Shown: positions 22,851 to 35,617 of the stretch, one piece after another
Numbering within the stretch: the first letter of the stretch is position 1
Layout of the letters: each line of letters starts with the position of its first letter
Source of the DNA: Dastarcus helophoroides
Taxonomy: Eukaryota > Arthropoda > Insecta > Coleoptera > Bothrideridae
Reading direction: 5' to 3'
NCBI GenBank assembly: GCA_028583605.1
Contig: CM053328.1
Coordinates: 32,657,578 to 32,721,577, forward strand
DNA length: 64,000 nucleotides
Translations under genes and position numbers: made by a program
The notes under the pieces: model-generated
Database searches by the model: none
Told to the model about the DNA's origin: nothing
The model's input: only the letters and a program-made list of their open reading frames with translations

Positions 22851-23445
22851 CAATAAAAGTCCACCATGAAGTATAAACTTTTGGGGATGTTTAATTGAAT
22901 TCAGTTAAAGACAAATACAACGATATATTTAGCCAATATTTTAGCTAATTCAAACAACAATTGTAATGCCAGACTTGCCATTTACCCAGTCATAAAACAG
23001 GTTTTATTTTGCCTGGTGCTGGAGGCTGGAGTGACCCATTATTTAAGGGTTTCATTCATTGACACATTGAATTGACTCACATCTGAGAAATGTTGAATAT
23101 TTCTTTAAAGTAATATAATAATAGGATAAGTACTATTTAATGTTGACCCTAGCAATTGGATGCAAATAGGAGCTAGCTCATTGGAAATTCCCAAAGTAAA
23201 CTAAGAGCTTCATTCCATGATTTTGATATTATGACAGTGGCGGCTGGTGGTAAAAAAAATTGGGGGTTGCAAAGAGACACTTACCAAAATGTGCCAAAAT
23301 TGGAAACTTTAAATTAATCTGGAATTGAGAGATATTTAGGATTTTAAATGATATATGTTATACAGGTATAGTATATTATTAAAATTCCTCTTTTATAATA
23401 TTCACAAAAATCAGACATTCACTTATTGGAAGCGGAAATCCATAC

Positions 23446-23505
23446 GACAGGCACGTAGCCAGGATTTTCGTTCGGGGAGGGTCCAACCCCCCCCTTTTTT
23501 TATGT
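23446..23505. mobile_element. Second hAT-like end nested in the hAT element
   Basis: GACAGGCACGTAGCCAGGAT followed by TTTTCGTTCGGGGAGGGTCC and a C run resembles the terminal region of another hAT group. A related block, CAGGCATGTAGTCAGGGATT, occurs at 31785-31804. No matching opposite end was found before 24816. Both copies lead straight into AT-rich low-complexity tracts. Confidence 0.55.
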
Positions 23506-23934
23506 TCTTCGAAATAAGCAATATTGCAAAATTTAAAGAAAAAGTTAAGTTTTTAAATCAATAAACGTCTTGGTCTTTTAGTTAGTGTTCATTTTTCACT
23601 TTTCCGTAAAATTTCCAATCTAATCTAAACTTCGAAATGTGAACTATCATTTGAAACTCTCAAGTTCGACCGACTTCAGTCTCGATATTTAAATCTTTCA
23701 AATCTAGTCTATCTCGACATTTTGAAAAAAAAAATTAGAATTATCAGTATTTTTTCAAAATACGTGATTTTTGAACTCTTCAGAACAGCTTCAAATTTCA
23801 GATCAAAGACGAAATTGGGAATATTAGATGTTAAAGATGAAATAAAAAAATTTCAATAAAAGCTTCCATTTTAATTTGTAATTTCGATTTTTGTCGAAAC
23901 TTAAAATTTATTTTTTTATTATTTTCAGGGTGGA

Positions 23935-24794
23935 GAAGCACCCTCTGCTTCAGCAGAAGCCATTGGGATAGTTATCAGAATTTTTTAAAGCATTTAGAGT
24001 TCCACTAAAAATTTTACTAAGGTCACTGTTTTCTGAAATAATGTTATAGAGTACAAGTAAATCAGAGGCTGATTTCAACCCTTCTATTTCGTAAATTACA
24101 GTTAGTTCAGTTCTTAGTTTTTGTACATTAAAAAATGGATAAACCTTAGTGGTTTCTTTAAAATTCTTTTCGGAAAAAGTGGTTCTATATTGATTAAATT
24201 TTCAGAAATAAAATAAGGTTGCTGCAATTAAATGGCCAGTGAAGTTGAATCGTTCTTTAGCTTGGCGGATAATAATGTCGCATAGTACTTTAGCTTCGCA
24301 AACTATATAATTCTGTTTAAACTTCGCTTTTTACTAAACATCGTCTGCACAATATTTAAGTCTGGAATAGGTCGTCCAAGTCACTTAATTTCCAGTTTTT
24401 TCGACACAGATCGGTTTCAGAATGGTTGTGCAATTAAACTATGCACTGAATTCATTTTTATTTGTGTTTCACGGCTCACAACATTGACCGACAACAAATT
24501 AAAATAGCAATGAAATTTGGTTTGCATCCACAAGTGCAACCTAATGCTTGCTTATGGGCAAGTATTTAAACGAACAAAATATGAGTTAAGGCGCAGTTGC
24601 ATATGTGGAAAGCAAAATTTGCAATCTAGCCTGCAAACTTTACAAACCATGGACCCAACAACCTCGCCAAATTCTAACGAACCGGGGGAATCCGTTAAAG
24701 TCATGTTTGGTAAGGATAAATCATAAATAAAATAAACAACAATTACTTTATTCTTTATCCCGGCTCTTTTTTTGGAGGTTGCGCAAACCTGCAA
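23935..24794 (-). pseudogene. Degenerate hAT transposase (ZMYM/TTF-type)
   Basis: Reading the minus strand through frameshifts gives pieces typical of zinc-finger hAT transposases. There is an N-terminal VVGSMVCKVCRLDCKF part, a central RKNWKLSDLDDL- and AKERFNFTGHLIAA-like segment, then FPEKNFKETTKVYPFF and a dimerisation-domain relic (LKALKILITIPMASAEAEG, about 23945-24000). Long internal parts are missing and stops are frequent. It is clearly inactive. Confidence 0.7.
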
Positions 24795-24947
24795 ACCTTA
24801 GCACTAGCCGCCACTGTATTATGAACATATTGATAAGATTTATACGCAATCACAATCACAACTGAATCATTAAATGATCCTTTTCGAAGAGCAGCCCATT
24901 TTGATTTGCTTGGGACAGAACAGGAGTCAACTTATTTTCATCATATA

Positions 24948-25430
24948 CAGGTTGAATCAAATTTGATTTCCACTACAAGGATCTCGTAAACCATTGGAAA
25001 TACAAGAAAGCCTAATGGGAAAAGTAGTACAGAATTTACTGTCTAACATTATTCCGCTGAGAAAACAACTGAATTCCAATTCGTCTTGATTTTATTTAGA
25101 AAAAACTGAAAATCGCCATTTTAAAAAATCAGCTGTAACTTGTTTATTTGAAGTCCGATTGAAAAAATTCTAGAAATGTAATTAGTTGTTTTTATAAGGT
25201 CTTTTCATTAGTATATAATATTATTTTTTAATTTAACTGGTTCCAAGAAAAATATGTTAACTTCGTTATATCTTATAGACACCATATTGGATTTTATCAT
25301 TTTCGAATTTTGCATATTTTTCTGATTAATTTGATGTATGTCATGTCATACTTCAAATGTGATAAAGTGGGTTAAATGAACTATTTTTTTACGAGATCCC
25401 TATAGTGGAAATCAAATTTGGTTCAACCTG
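24948..25430. mobile_element. MITE with 45-bp TIRs and TA duplication
   Basis: CAGGTTGAATCAAATTTGAT, then TTCCACTACAAGGATCTCGT, is mirrored at the other end as ACGAGATCCCTATAGTGGAA, then ATCAAATTTGGTTCAACCTG. TA flanks both ends. The 483 bp between shows no coding frame. TA target duplication and size suggest a Tc1/mariner-type MITE. Confidence 0.85.
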
Positions 25431-25432
25431 TA

Positions 25433-25885
25433 TTTATGAACAGTAGATTAATGACAGAATGCAAACATTTTAATTGTTATAATTAACCCTGGAAATAAAA
25501 ATCGGGCATCATTTTGTTGGTCTTTTAAGTGCACAACTTTTTCTTCATATCTTGGACACGGAGATTAGCCTCTACAGACTGCAGGCGTGAGGTAAGTATA
25601 AGTATTGTATGAACGATATAAGGATTGATTGAATAAATATTATTGTTCAATCAACGGTATAAGTATTGTTAATTCAGGGTTGCCGTTTTGCCATTAGCTA
25701 GGTCCTGCCAATAAACTTGCCAGTATTGACTTCTAACCAGGAATTTCAAGAAATAATCTCGAATTTCGATTGGCGATTTTTACACACTACATATTCTGCA
25801 ATGTTTACACGCTGGCCCCCTTGACAGCGATTCTCCTGTAATATTGGATCTTAAACATGTGTTGTACAGAGAAAACTAAAGCGCA
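25433..25885. other. Intergenic, no gene seen
   Basis: Only a small palindrome GATTGAATAAATATTATTGTTCAATC (about 25628-25653) was noticed. The 430 bp after the next MITE (26593-27020) is equally featureless. Confidence 0.45.
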
Positions 25886-25888
25886 TTA

Positions 25889-26589
25889 TGCCTCTTACAC
25901 ACGGACGGTTTTTCGCCGACCGGCGAATTTGCCGACCGGCACAAAAACCGTCGGTACCTTTTCACACGGCACCGGCGTTTAATTTGCCGTCGAAGTACAT
26001 ATTTGAACTTTACATGAGCCGTAATGGAAAAAGTCACTACTGACATTTTATGTGCATATGCTTTATTGGATTTTTACAACCCTTAAAAGACAACTTTTTC
26101 TCAAGGATCATTATTACCCTCGTCTTAACTTACAAGAATTGAGACAATACAAAATAGGATAAAAAGCAAAGGTTTAGGACACTTTTTTAGCATAACAAAA
26201 GTAGATAAAATTATCATAACCGATTGATGAGACAAGTTTAGAAGTCCATCGAAGAAATTAAATTACATCCCTAAACAGAGTTTTAGAGAAGTCTTAATCC
26301 GGTTCTGACATCTGTAAAATATTTAGCGCGGCGACGGTTTTGTTGCCGTTCGTCTGCAAACCTACATAAGCTACCAGCTAACAAAACCTAGCGACGGCGA
26401 AAAAGCCGACCGGCAGCCGTGTGTTCGCCGTCGATATTTTAACTTTTGCGGCAGCCGGTCGGCCAAATTGCCGTCGCCTCTGTCGTGTGTAAAGATGCAT
26501 TAAACTCCTTGTCATTTAAAATTTGGTCGGTTTTTCTGCCGGTCGGCAAATTTGCCGACCGGCGAAAAACCGTCCGTGTGTAAGAGGCG
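25889..26589. mobile_element. PIF/Harbinger-like MITE rich in GCCGACCGGC motifs
   Basis: The TIRs are about 60 bp. The left starts TGCCTCTTACACACGGACGG and the right is its near-exact complement, with TTA duplications at 25886-25888 and 26590-26592. The palindrome GCCGACCGGC or GCCGGTCGGC recurs at least six times in both termini and the interior, giving a G+C content far above the surroundings. There is no coding frame. TTA target sites and TIR style suggest PIF/Harbinger. Repeated subterminal motifs are likely transposase binding sites (inference). Confidence 0.85.
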
Positions 26590-27044
26590 TTAGGGTGCAA
26601 TTCAATGTCTTTGTTGTGTAGGGTAGGGTTTCTAACTTTTCAGAGTCAAGTGTTTTCAATAATTTTAACTGCTTTTATTACATGAACAAGTTTTATAACC
26701 ATTGCTTTTTTGTCCCTATTGTCATAATTCTCGTAACTCAACATAGAGACGGTCACTTTGGCCTGCTAGCGGAAATTCTCCTTACGGTTATAAAGATCTA
26801 ACACTTCTCAGCTAAAAACGTTTTAGTATGACAAAAATATTTTATTTAATATGATTTAAATAAATTTCTGTTAAAATTGATTTGTTAAAAGCTCATTAAA
26901 GCAAATATATAATAAATACAATTTAATTTTGAATTTGTCACGAAATACGAGGAATATAACATTTAAATTTTGCTAGAAAAAGTCAGGAATGTAATCAAAA
27001 TTTGTCAGTAATTTCGTATTTTGCACTGTAACACTGATCAGAAC

Positions 27045-28555
27045 AACAGCCCATCTGTTGCAAATTAGTCGGTCGGTATCGGAATGCAATAATTAAAATA
27101 ACGAGCATAACCAGGTAAAATATAAGGGACAATTTGAGTTAAAGAGTAAAAAAGAAAAAATATAAAATGCTCACGACACGTTTCGAGTTGAAAAGTAAAA
27201 AATATCTCACTCACGACTTTAATTAAATACCGAAATTTCCATTTTTTTTTAAAGTTCCTTCGAAAATACAAAATTTCTAGAAAATCCTGATATCGTGATT
27301 AAAGCGGAAATATAAAGAGAAGAACAAATTTGTAAATATACAATTCTAAATTTTGAGAAAAAGTGAGATTTTCCACTCGTTGGAATTACTAGAATAATAA
27401 ACATTTTGTTAAAAAAAATGTCTCGAATTTTCCAATTTAAAGGTGTTATTTTCAAAAATTTTAAAAAAATAAAATTTTGAATCGAAGGAAAAAAGTATCA
27501 AATTCAACTTGAAATTTTGAAAAGTTTTTTTATACATTTATTTTCTTGCTTTAAATTTCAAAAATTCAAACTTTAAATGTGCAATAATTGTTCTCTTTTT
27601 TCCCTAAAATGTTGACTTCAAATTGAAAATATTTAATTAATAACGAGTTATAAAATAAAATAATAAATCTCGCGATTTTTTATAAACTTAGAGTTATTTC
27701 TTAAAATTTTCTATATTCGTTTAGTAATTTCTAATTTCTAACCCGATTATTCTGATTTATTTTATGTTCTTATAAAGTTAAGGTTTTTCTTAACTTCGTC
27801 CCATACTGAATCTGTAAATTGCCAGGTAGGCGTGAGTGGAAAAATATGAATCAGTACAGCACCCCATCTGTTGCGAATTAGTCGGTCGGAATAGGAATGG
27901 AATGATTAGGATAACGGGTATAACCAGGTAAAATATCAACGGACCATTTGAGTTAAAGAGTAAAAAATCAAAAATATAAAATGCTCACGACACGTTTCAA
28001 GTTGAAGAATAAAAAATATAACGGTCTCGACTTTAAATAAAAGTTCGTTCGAAAATACAAGATTTCTAGAAAAATCCGATTTCGTGATTAAAGTGGAAAT
28101 ATGAAGAGAAGAATAAACTTGTAAATTTACAATTCGAAATGTTACGAAAAAGTTATGATTTTAAAAATAAAAAGAGATTTTCCACACGTCTATAAAAAGT
28201 TGAAATTACTAGAATAATAAACATTTTGTTAAAAAAATGTCTCGAATTTTCCAATTTAAACGCGAGTTATTGGGAACAATTTAAAAAAAATAAAATTTTG
28301 AAGCGAAGGAAAAAAGTAGCAAGTTTAACTTGAAATTTTAAAAACATTTTTGTAAATAAATTTAATTTTTTTACTTTAAATTAGCAATTATTATTATTTC
28401 TCTTTTTCCTAAAATGTTGACTTAAAATTGAAAATATTCAATTAATAACGAGTTGTAAATTAAAAGGATAAATTTCACGGTTTTTTTTTTAAATTTGGAG
28501 TTATTTCTTAAAATTTACTGCATTCGTTTAGTTATTTCTATTTTTTCTAAAAATT
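27045..28555. repeat. Tandem segmental duplication, unit about 0.7-0.8 kb
   Basis: Unit 1 (about 27045-27745) and unit 2 (about 27858-28550) are direct repeats offset by 804-813 bases. Shared landmarks are CCATCTGTTGC, AATTAGTCGGTCGG, ATAACCAGGTAAAATAT, AAAATGCTCACGACACGTTT, AGATTTTCCAC and GAGTTATTTCTTAAAATTT. Divergence is moderate, with indels. Neither unit codes for protein. Confidence 0.88.
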
Positions 28556-29520
28556 TGAAAATTTTGAACAGTATATTTCAAGTTAAAGATGAGAATTTGG
28601 CTTAAAAATTCGAAGTTAATAAAATGTCTTAAACTCTATAAGAAAAAGGTGTTTTGTCAAAGTTTCATAATTTAAAAGTGTATTCATTGAAGTGAAACTT
28701 AAGAAACCTGGGTATAGAAATCAGTCCAATTGCCATCCCATCACGCGGCGACCTTGGACATATCAATAAGAGAAAATAATTATTGTTTGACTTTGGTGTA
28801 GATCTTGGATAAATGACCAAAACCATAAAGAGCTCTGTTTTCCCCTGCCAAAGTGTAATAGTTTTACTCAGAGGTTTTACTATTGACCACTAGGTACCAG
28901 CACTTCCTTAACAACGTTTTGGAGTATGCATAGAGAAAAGTGGTATACGCATTTTGTCATAAGGATATATATCTAATATGTATTCAATCAACGATCAAAC
29001 ACACTGCGCCATAGACATTTTCGGAATTTTTGTTCAAGTCATAGACATTTTCAGGAATAGAGACTGCCTGAATATTAGAACAATCATAAGGAACAATGGT
29101 TCCTTGTGCTTGTGATGTTTCAGAATTTCAGATAAATGTGCATCAGAGAAGGTGAAGGGTGATCAGGTGAAGTATTAACTCGATCTTTAAATACGCTGCT
29201 AAAAAAATTACCAGAACTAAAGCCAGCTTCACGCATAAACATTTTGGTGATTAATGTGTTGCCTATGTTTCAGGGGTGGAAATAAACTGTTTTCGATATT
29301 ATTTTTATTTCTCTATGATTTTTATTACCATTATTAACCTTTTCGCGCCGAAGACGGTATATTCCCCTGTTAAAAAAATGTGACAAATAGTCGAAGAGCG
29401 TATTTATCCCATTTCATTATATTTATGCTATCAATGCCGGACGCTTCCGTTTTATGTGTTAGATACATCGGCACAGTACACTATTTCTGTCTGTTTGTCA
29501 ATAAGAACGACATAGCAAAC
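28556..29520. other. Intergenic, no gene seen
   Basis: No supported exon or named repeat. TTAACCTTTTCGCGCCGAAG at about 29336 resembles a piggyBac-like end but has no partner. Confidence 0.4.
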
Positions 29521-29524
29521 TTCT

Positions 29525-31495
29525 GATATGAGGCAAGCATGATACTATAACTAAAGAAGATAAGTTCACGCGCATGAGATAAGGGCATCTCTTTCTCGCA
29601 CGTCTGACGTCACAGGGAGACAAATTTCTGTATCAGAACACAGCGCATATGGCGTTAAGCGATGTTATTTGAATTCTATAATTTTTATAAGCAAATAAAC
29701 GGTACAACTTGCGAAATCTATTAAGTCTACTCTTAGGCAACCTTTTCAGGAACATTTTAGAAATAAAATAAAATGTAGTATTTTCTTTGAATCTGTATTA
29801 GATACGAAAACTATACGAGTAAGTGAATTATACGAATTTATTTATAAACTAAACTGAAAATACAGCTCAAATTCACATTTCATCAAGAAATAGATTATTT
29901 CGATTCTCAGACATTTTATTTATTAAACATAATTTTAAATCTTATTTGTACACAAAGGAAGCCAGTACACATTGTTTCATATACTTATCTGTAACAAAAA
30001 TTAGCAACTACAATTGCAGCTAATTGAACTATGCAGTTCTTGATCAATAAACTTTAAGCAACCCTAAACATACCCATGAACTGAATTCAGGAAAAAAAAT
30101 AATGAATTTGGCATGTCAGCTTTGACATGCTTCTCATAATTTTGCCTTCATTGATATGTATAAATTATTTGAACGAAGAGTATAAAACAATTCCTATGAA
30201 CGAAAAGAAGAAACTTGTCGTTAAATTAATTTTTCTCGAAAACGAAAACGAATTATGTCTTACTCTTTTACACTGAACTTAAGAGAAACTCGACCTACAA
30301 TATGTATAAAAGTTATAAGGATTCGAGATCCCTAGGTTTAATTTTTCTCTAAAAAACGATAGGTTTTTCTTTAGTAAAATTTGAACTATTTGATCAATCA
30401 TCCGACAATATAGCAATCCCCGACCAACGGTCGTGGGTGTGTAATATATTTTTAACCGTAAGTTTCGTGTAAAGAATCTGTGAAGAAATAATTATAGAGG
30501 TAATGTAGCCGATTTTAGCACATTTATTTCTTAAGACCGAAAATGGCTACTAAAGTTGGTAAGCGAATAAATTAAAAATTATGAAATACTTTTAATTCTT
30601 CGTGTTTAAGTAATGAAATAAATTTTAATGATCTATTTTTAATTTCAAAATAATATTTGTAGTTTTTAAAAATATAATTTTAAAACAAGATATTAAAATT
30701 TTAGCGTTAATTTTATTCAAAATATTTATTTTGATTTTAAATTTCAAAAAAATGTATTGTCAATTTCTTTTTCCCGAAATAAAATAAAAAGTATTTTAAA
30801 TTTTAAAAATAATTTTTATATTTTTTTTCTAAATATACTTCTAATTTTAAGTCCTTAAAAACGTCAAATAATTTTTCTAACTGTTTTTATGTGAATTTGT
30901 TTGATTATTGACATGATAACGCGAAATAAACTTCCACATCAACAATGTAATTAATGTGGTTAATAAAAATATAAATTCCTCTTATTACACCAAAAGGTAA
31001 TTTTTATGTCCCTATTCCTTATTTAACTTTTTTGGCGAAGAAAGTATTTATATATTAGTTGTTTTTAAATTAACAAGATTGGTTTATAATTATTGATAAT
31101 GAAGAAACCTAATTTTTTTTCTATTTGGTACATGTATATGTAAGTCAGTCTTCTCTTTTCAATTTTGAATTTGAATATTTAGTATACAGCTATACCTTAA
31201 TTTAACAGCTTATTAGTTATTACCTTATTATGGATTCTAAAACGAAAATTAAGTCATAAAGAGAATATATATTATTACATTAATAAAAAATAAAATTAGG
31301 GATTAAAGGACACTAAAAGATGGCTAGAAGATACCGAATATTAATAAAAACAGCTCTAAATAATGCTTTTCCATGCCGGTTGGCAGCATTTCTGTCACCA
31401 GCTGACGTCAGGTTTACGATGCGCACAACGTGTATGAAATTCAATCGGCAGGTGAGTTTATCTTCTTTAGTTATAGTGTCATGTGAGGCAAGACG
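29525..31495. repeat. Degraded inverted-repeat pair with 1.6-kb spacer
   Basis: The left arm (about 29525-29690) and the reverse complement of the right arm (about 31340-31495) share, in order, the core ACTATAACTAAAGAAGATAA, then a GCGCAT block, then TGACGTCA and AAATTTCTG or AGAAATGCTG blocks. They are probably the ends of an old element. The spacer is AT-rich without a supported gene. The open frame starting at 31320 lies in the right arm and is not called. Confidence 0.55.
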
Positions 31496-31799
31496 GAAAG
31501 AGAAACTAAATCGGCAGAGATGCCACATGGTAATTCATTTATGTGTATCTCCTTCATTATGACCGGGATACATCGCTTCATAATCTTCTTAGATTCAACA
31601 GCTGGGAGAATGATAAGGGTACATGTGCAGCGCACGTTTCACCTCGCGCCGATTGGCATTAATTCTACATGGACTTACGACTGGACCGAATCTGCATTAA
31701 ATAAATCATCCTCTAGTAGCCCGTTCGTCGCGGGCATAAAGAGCATACAACGCATGCGGGCGGCACTATCGAGGAGGCGGCAACAGGCATGTAGTCAGG

Positions 31800-34335
31800 G
31801 ATTTATTCCAAATTAAAAATACTTCAAAATCGAATTTTCCGAACTTTTAAACTCAAATATTTCATACCGTTCTTTAAATTGTGACAGTAATCCGAAAATG
31901 TTAGTCAAAAATTCGCGGAAAACACCGAAGTTTCTAGTTTTTTCAGTTAACACTCAAAAAAAGTAGAACTTCAAAAAAAAATGTATAATCTATTGAAAAA
32001 AAAACGAAGTTTTGAGTTTATGCCAACAATTTAAGAGAAAAAGTAAAAATTTAAAATAAGAACTCGGAATTTTGAGAAAAAAAAATGTAGTAAAATTTTA
32101 AAAATAAAGGAAAAATCTTCCCAAAAAGACAAACTAGCGTATAAATTTAGTTTTATTGAAAATAATAAAAAAGTATAAATTTAATACTCAGGATTTAGAA
32201 AATTACTTCCACCAAAAAAAGAGGAATTTTTAGAAAAATGTTTGGATGAAACTCGACCAAAAGGTAAAACTTTTGAAAAAAAAAAATTGAAAATGTTCGG
32301 CACTTTAAGAACAAAATTGAAGATTAATCGCGAGTCCAAGCGCTACTTCGTTACACGCTTCGCTAGCGGTCGAAGAAAAGTGTTTTCATTAATTTTACAT
32401 AAAATAGGCCTTTGGTTAATTTATAAGGATTTTAAAGATGTCGCTTAAATTCGAAGTCTGATAATTAGTTAATTGTTAAACAAAAGCTACTAAAGTAATT
32501 TTCTTTTGTGAAGATCTTATGGCAAGATTAAGTTGTATACTTAATAGGAAAACTTTCAATGCTTTTAACTGTCATAACATTATGATTTAGATATTAAATA
32601 TACTACCTAAACTTAAGAAATTTAATTTTTTTAGGTTTTTCATGGTATAAAGAATTAATAATTACCAGATTGATTATAACAATTATAAATATCGCAAAAT
32701 TATAATCATATTAAGTATAAAACCTCAGCGAAGAAAAAAACATATTAGCAACTCTAATTTAATAATTATTATTCTACTTGGAATCTAAACGAAAAATCTA
32801 AAATTTTATTTAAAATCAATGAAACCATTTTTTTCCAGCAGAATGTTTTTCTTTTTCATGTTTAGATGATTTCGTCAATTTGACAAATTTTTGAATTAAT
32901 ATTTAATAACATAATAAAAAAAAAATTTACTTGCTGTTTTGGAAATAATGGCAAAAAACTGGACTGCTTTTTTCAAATCTTTATTTGTTAATAACAGCGG
33001 CAATTGTTTATGTTTCGATATTTAAATCCAGAAATTCCGACTTTTTTCTTAAAATGAAAAAATATAAATTTCCAGAAAAAATAAAACTTTGGAGAAAATA
33101 ATTAAAGTTAACCAACATTAGTCTAATAACGTTGTATAAAATTTTACTTTTTTCTTTGAAATTTGAAGTCTAAATTTCAGTTTTTAAAACTGATATTTAT
33201 CGAATTTAAATACAAACTTTGGTTGCTATTCCTGCAACTTTGAATTTATAAAGGGAACATTTTGTAAAAAAAAAATCTGAGAAAAATACACAGTTCGTTG
33301 AAAAATCAGAAATATTTAAACAAATTTCTGGAGTTGAGAAATTTGAGTTTAGACTAAAAATTTAAAAAAATAAAAAGTTAATTTTCGATAAAGCATACTT
33401 TTTTAAAATATAAATATGCTAGAAATTGCGAGTTTTTTTTGAAATTTCATAAATTATTTAAATTTAAGATATAATTTTAGATTTTTATTTTTTGACTCAA
33501 TTTAATTCGAATTTCTAGAAAAAAATGTTGAATTTGGAAGTAAAAATTTAAAAATTTTATTTCTTAAAATCTAAACTTCAAATTAAAAGCAAACAAAAAA
33601 TTACATTTCAATCAAGAAAACACTCAACATTTAGATATTTTTTGGGGGGAAATTGTGAACTTTTTTGGGAAATTTTTCTTTTTTCTCGAAACTTGAACAT
33701 TAAATTAAAAATGAATTCTAATTTTTGACTTTAAAGTCAAATTTTTTTCAACTTTAAACTCAAATTTTCAATGTTGTTGCAATTTTAAAATTGCGACAAA
33801 TATGAGAGAAGGTTACTTTAAAAATTTGAGAAAAAATTTGAAATTTTGATAAGAAATTTCCGAAAAAATTAAAATTTTGGAAAAATTTTAAATGTTATAA
33901 AAATAAAAAACCAGAGATTTAGAGTTAAAACTATTATAACTTTAATTCTTTTAGGCACTTTTACTTTCTTATAAAATTCCTAATTAATTACTTCAAATTT
34001 TATTAACTTATTTTTTTACTTAAATTTTATATTTCAAAGTCAAATTTCAAATTTTTTACATTAAATTCAAACTTTTATTCTCGTTTTTGAAATTCGTTAA
34101 GAATGGTTTTTGAAATTTCGATTTTCAATTCGAACTTCCGAATTTTAAGTCAAACTTACAAAAATAAGTTACATTTTTTAATTCAATCATTTTTTTAAAT
34201 TAAAATTAAAATGTTAAATTGAAATGAAATGATTTTCTTGACATTTTAAGAAAAAAAACGAGATTACGAAAAAAGTCTACGTTTTAAGGTCATAATTTTA
34301 GACAAGACTAGAGTTTCGAAAATAAACTCGAAATG
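31800..34335. repeat. Degenerate low-complexity repeat tract
   Basis: A/T-rich with AAAATTTTGA, TCGAAATTT and GAGAAAAAG variants. It begins right after a hAT-like end fragment (CAGGCATGTAGTCAGGGATT). The stretch 32440-32930 is less repetitive but contains no gene. Confidence 0.65.
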
Positions 34336-34538
34336 CGGACGCCTGGGTTCTCATAATTTGATAAGCGATTCTGTGGAGGAGTATTAAATTTACTGAATCG
34401 TCCAACAATTTCCATTTTTAACCATCTTCTTACAGAATTCGAATAATTAATTTGTCTTTACACGTCGAGTTGACCGAAATTATGATGTATTGGACAACTC
34501 GGGATGTTATTGTTATTCGATTCAGAAGAAAAAGTGCT

Positions 34539-34577
34539 AATTATTATATATATAATATATATTATTATATATATTAT
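34539..34577. repeat. AT microsatellite
   Basis: An irregular (AT)n/(ATT)n run immediately precedes the mariner-like transposase relic. Confidence 0.75.
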
Positions 34578-35617
34578 ATTTAACCTCTCAGAGCGCTGAA
34601 GAAGTCGTTGGGCGATTCCCTTTTTCCTACGAAGACCGACCAATACCCGATGCAAAGACGGTGTTAAATATCGTCCACAAATGTGAAAAATCGGGATGCA
34701 TACCTGGTTGTAATAACAAATGTTGTTTGGAAGCGCGTCAACCAGAAGGTGACAGGCCATTATCCGACGAAAGAATGGCCAAGGAGTTAGCTGCATTGCA
34801 TTTGTCGAATCAAATGAACCTTGTTCTAGTAAGCAGATCGCAGAAGTTAATGTGCCATCGCGAACAGTGCGAAATATTTTGAAAAGAAATGGGTACAAGT
34901 GTTATAAAGTATCTGAAACCCAAGAGATATTTCCTGAAGATCGATACAAACGTCTTGAGTTTTGTAAGTCTATGAGAGAAAAAATTGATGTCGATGGAAA
35001 TTTCTGAAGCCACGTATTGTTTACCGATGAATCATCTTTTTTTTTCATAGATACCAAAGCCATTAAATAATTCGATATTGGTCTAGGGAAAATAAGCACT
35101 TGAGTATTCCTGTACGAACACAGTACCCTGAAAAGGTAAATATTTGGGCTAGTATGTTAGGAGATTCCATTATTGGGCCATTTTTCATAAATGCAAACCT
35201 AACCGCTGACAAATATTTAACTATGCTCCCCAATAAAATAATTCGGGCTGTTCAGGCATTGGACATTAACTTTGAGGATGTGTGGTTTCAACAAGATGGT
35301 TGTCCAGTCCATAATGCTCAACGTGTGAGAACTTTCTTGGAAACCACATTTCCACAGCGTCTTATTAGTTCAAGGGGCACAATCAAGTGGACGCCTCGAT
35401 TCCCCGATTTATCGCCTAACGAGTTCTTCCTTTCGGGATATCTAAAACAAATAATTTATGTACGTACGTAATTTAGACCATTTACGGGCCCGAATTGTAA
35501 AAGTCCTAGATAATATTTCCCCTGAGATGTTGGGACGCGTAAGAACTGAATTTTACGACAGATTAGGTTATTGCGAAACACAAGGAGGGAACATTTTTGA
35601 ACCACTTATTACATAGG
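34578..35617 (+). pseudogene. Mariner-like transposase relic with 41-residue D-D/E spacing
   Basis: A transposase is readable across at least three frame changes and stops. The N-terminal GRFPFSYEDRPIPDAKTVLN and a TVRNILKRNGYKCYKV helix-turn-helix-like part are followed by LFTDESSF (first Asp), WASMLGDSIIGPFFINANLT, VWFQQDGCPVH (second Asp), then PRFPDLSPNEFFLSGYLKQI and a C-terminal tail ending GGNIFEPLIT. The usual third Asp of this lineage is replaced by Glu (NEFF), 41 residues after the second Asp. No terminal repeats were found. A roughly 70-bp block before it (34425-34495) recurs in degraded form after it (36026-36095). Confidence 0.85.

Larger units (their letters stand above)
23235..24816 (-). 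mobile_element. hAT transposon with TIRs and perfect 8-bp TSD
   Basis: Ends CAGTGGCGGCTGGTG (23235) and CACTAGCCGCCACTG (24802-24816) are imperfect inverted repeats. They are flanked by identical TATTATGA duplications (23227-23234 and 24817-24824). A degraded transposase is recognisable on the minus strand in the right-hand 0.9 kb. The left part is interrupted by another hAT-like end (23446-23505) and low-complexity sequence, so the 1582-bp element is a composite relic. Confidence 0.92.

Noticed and set aside
29336..29360. TTAACCTTTTCGCGCCGAAG as the left end of the piggyBac element whose right end is at 39645
   Set aside because: Only about six terminal bases agree and 10 kb separates them. 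It is too weak to join.
30543..30560. Possible first exon ATG GCT ACT AAA GTT G followed by GTAAGC
   Set aside because: The context is attractive, but there is no second exon in phase within reach, so it cannot be told from chance.
31320..31562. Plus-strand open frame MARRYRILIKTALN... with a possible GTGAGT donor at 31452, considered as an exon
   Set aside because: It lies inside one arm of an old inverted-repeat pair, and no compatible following exon was found.
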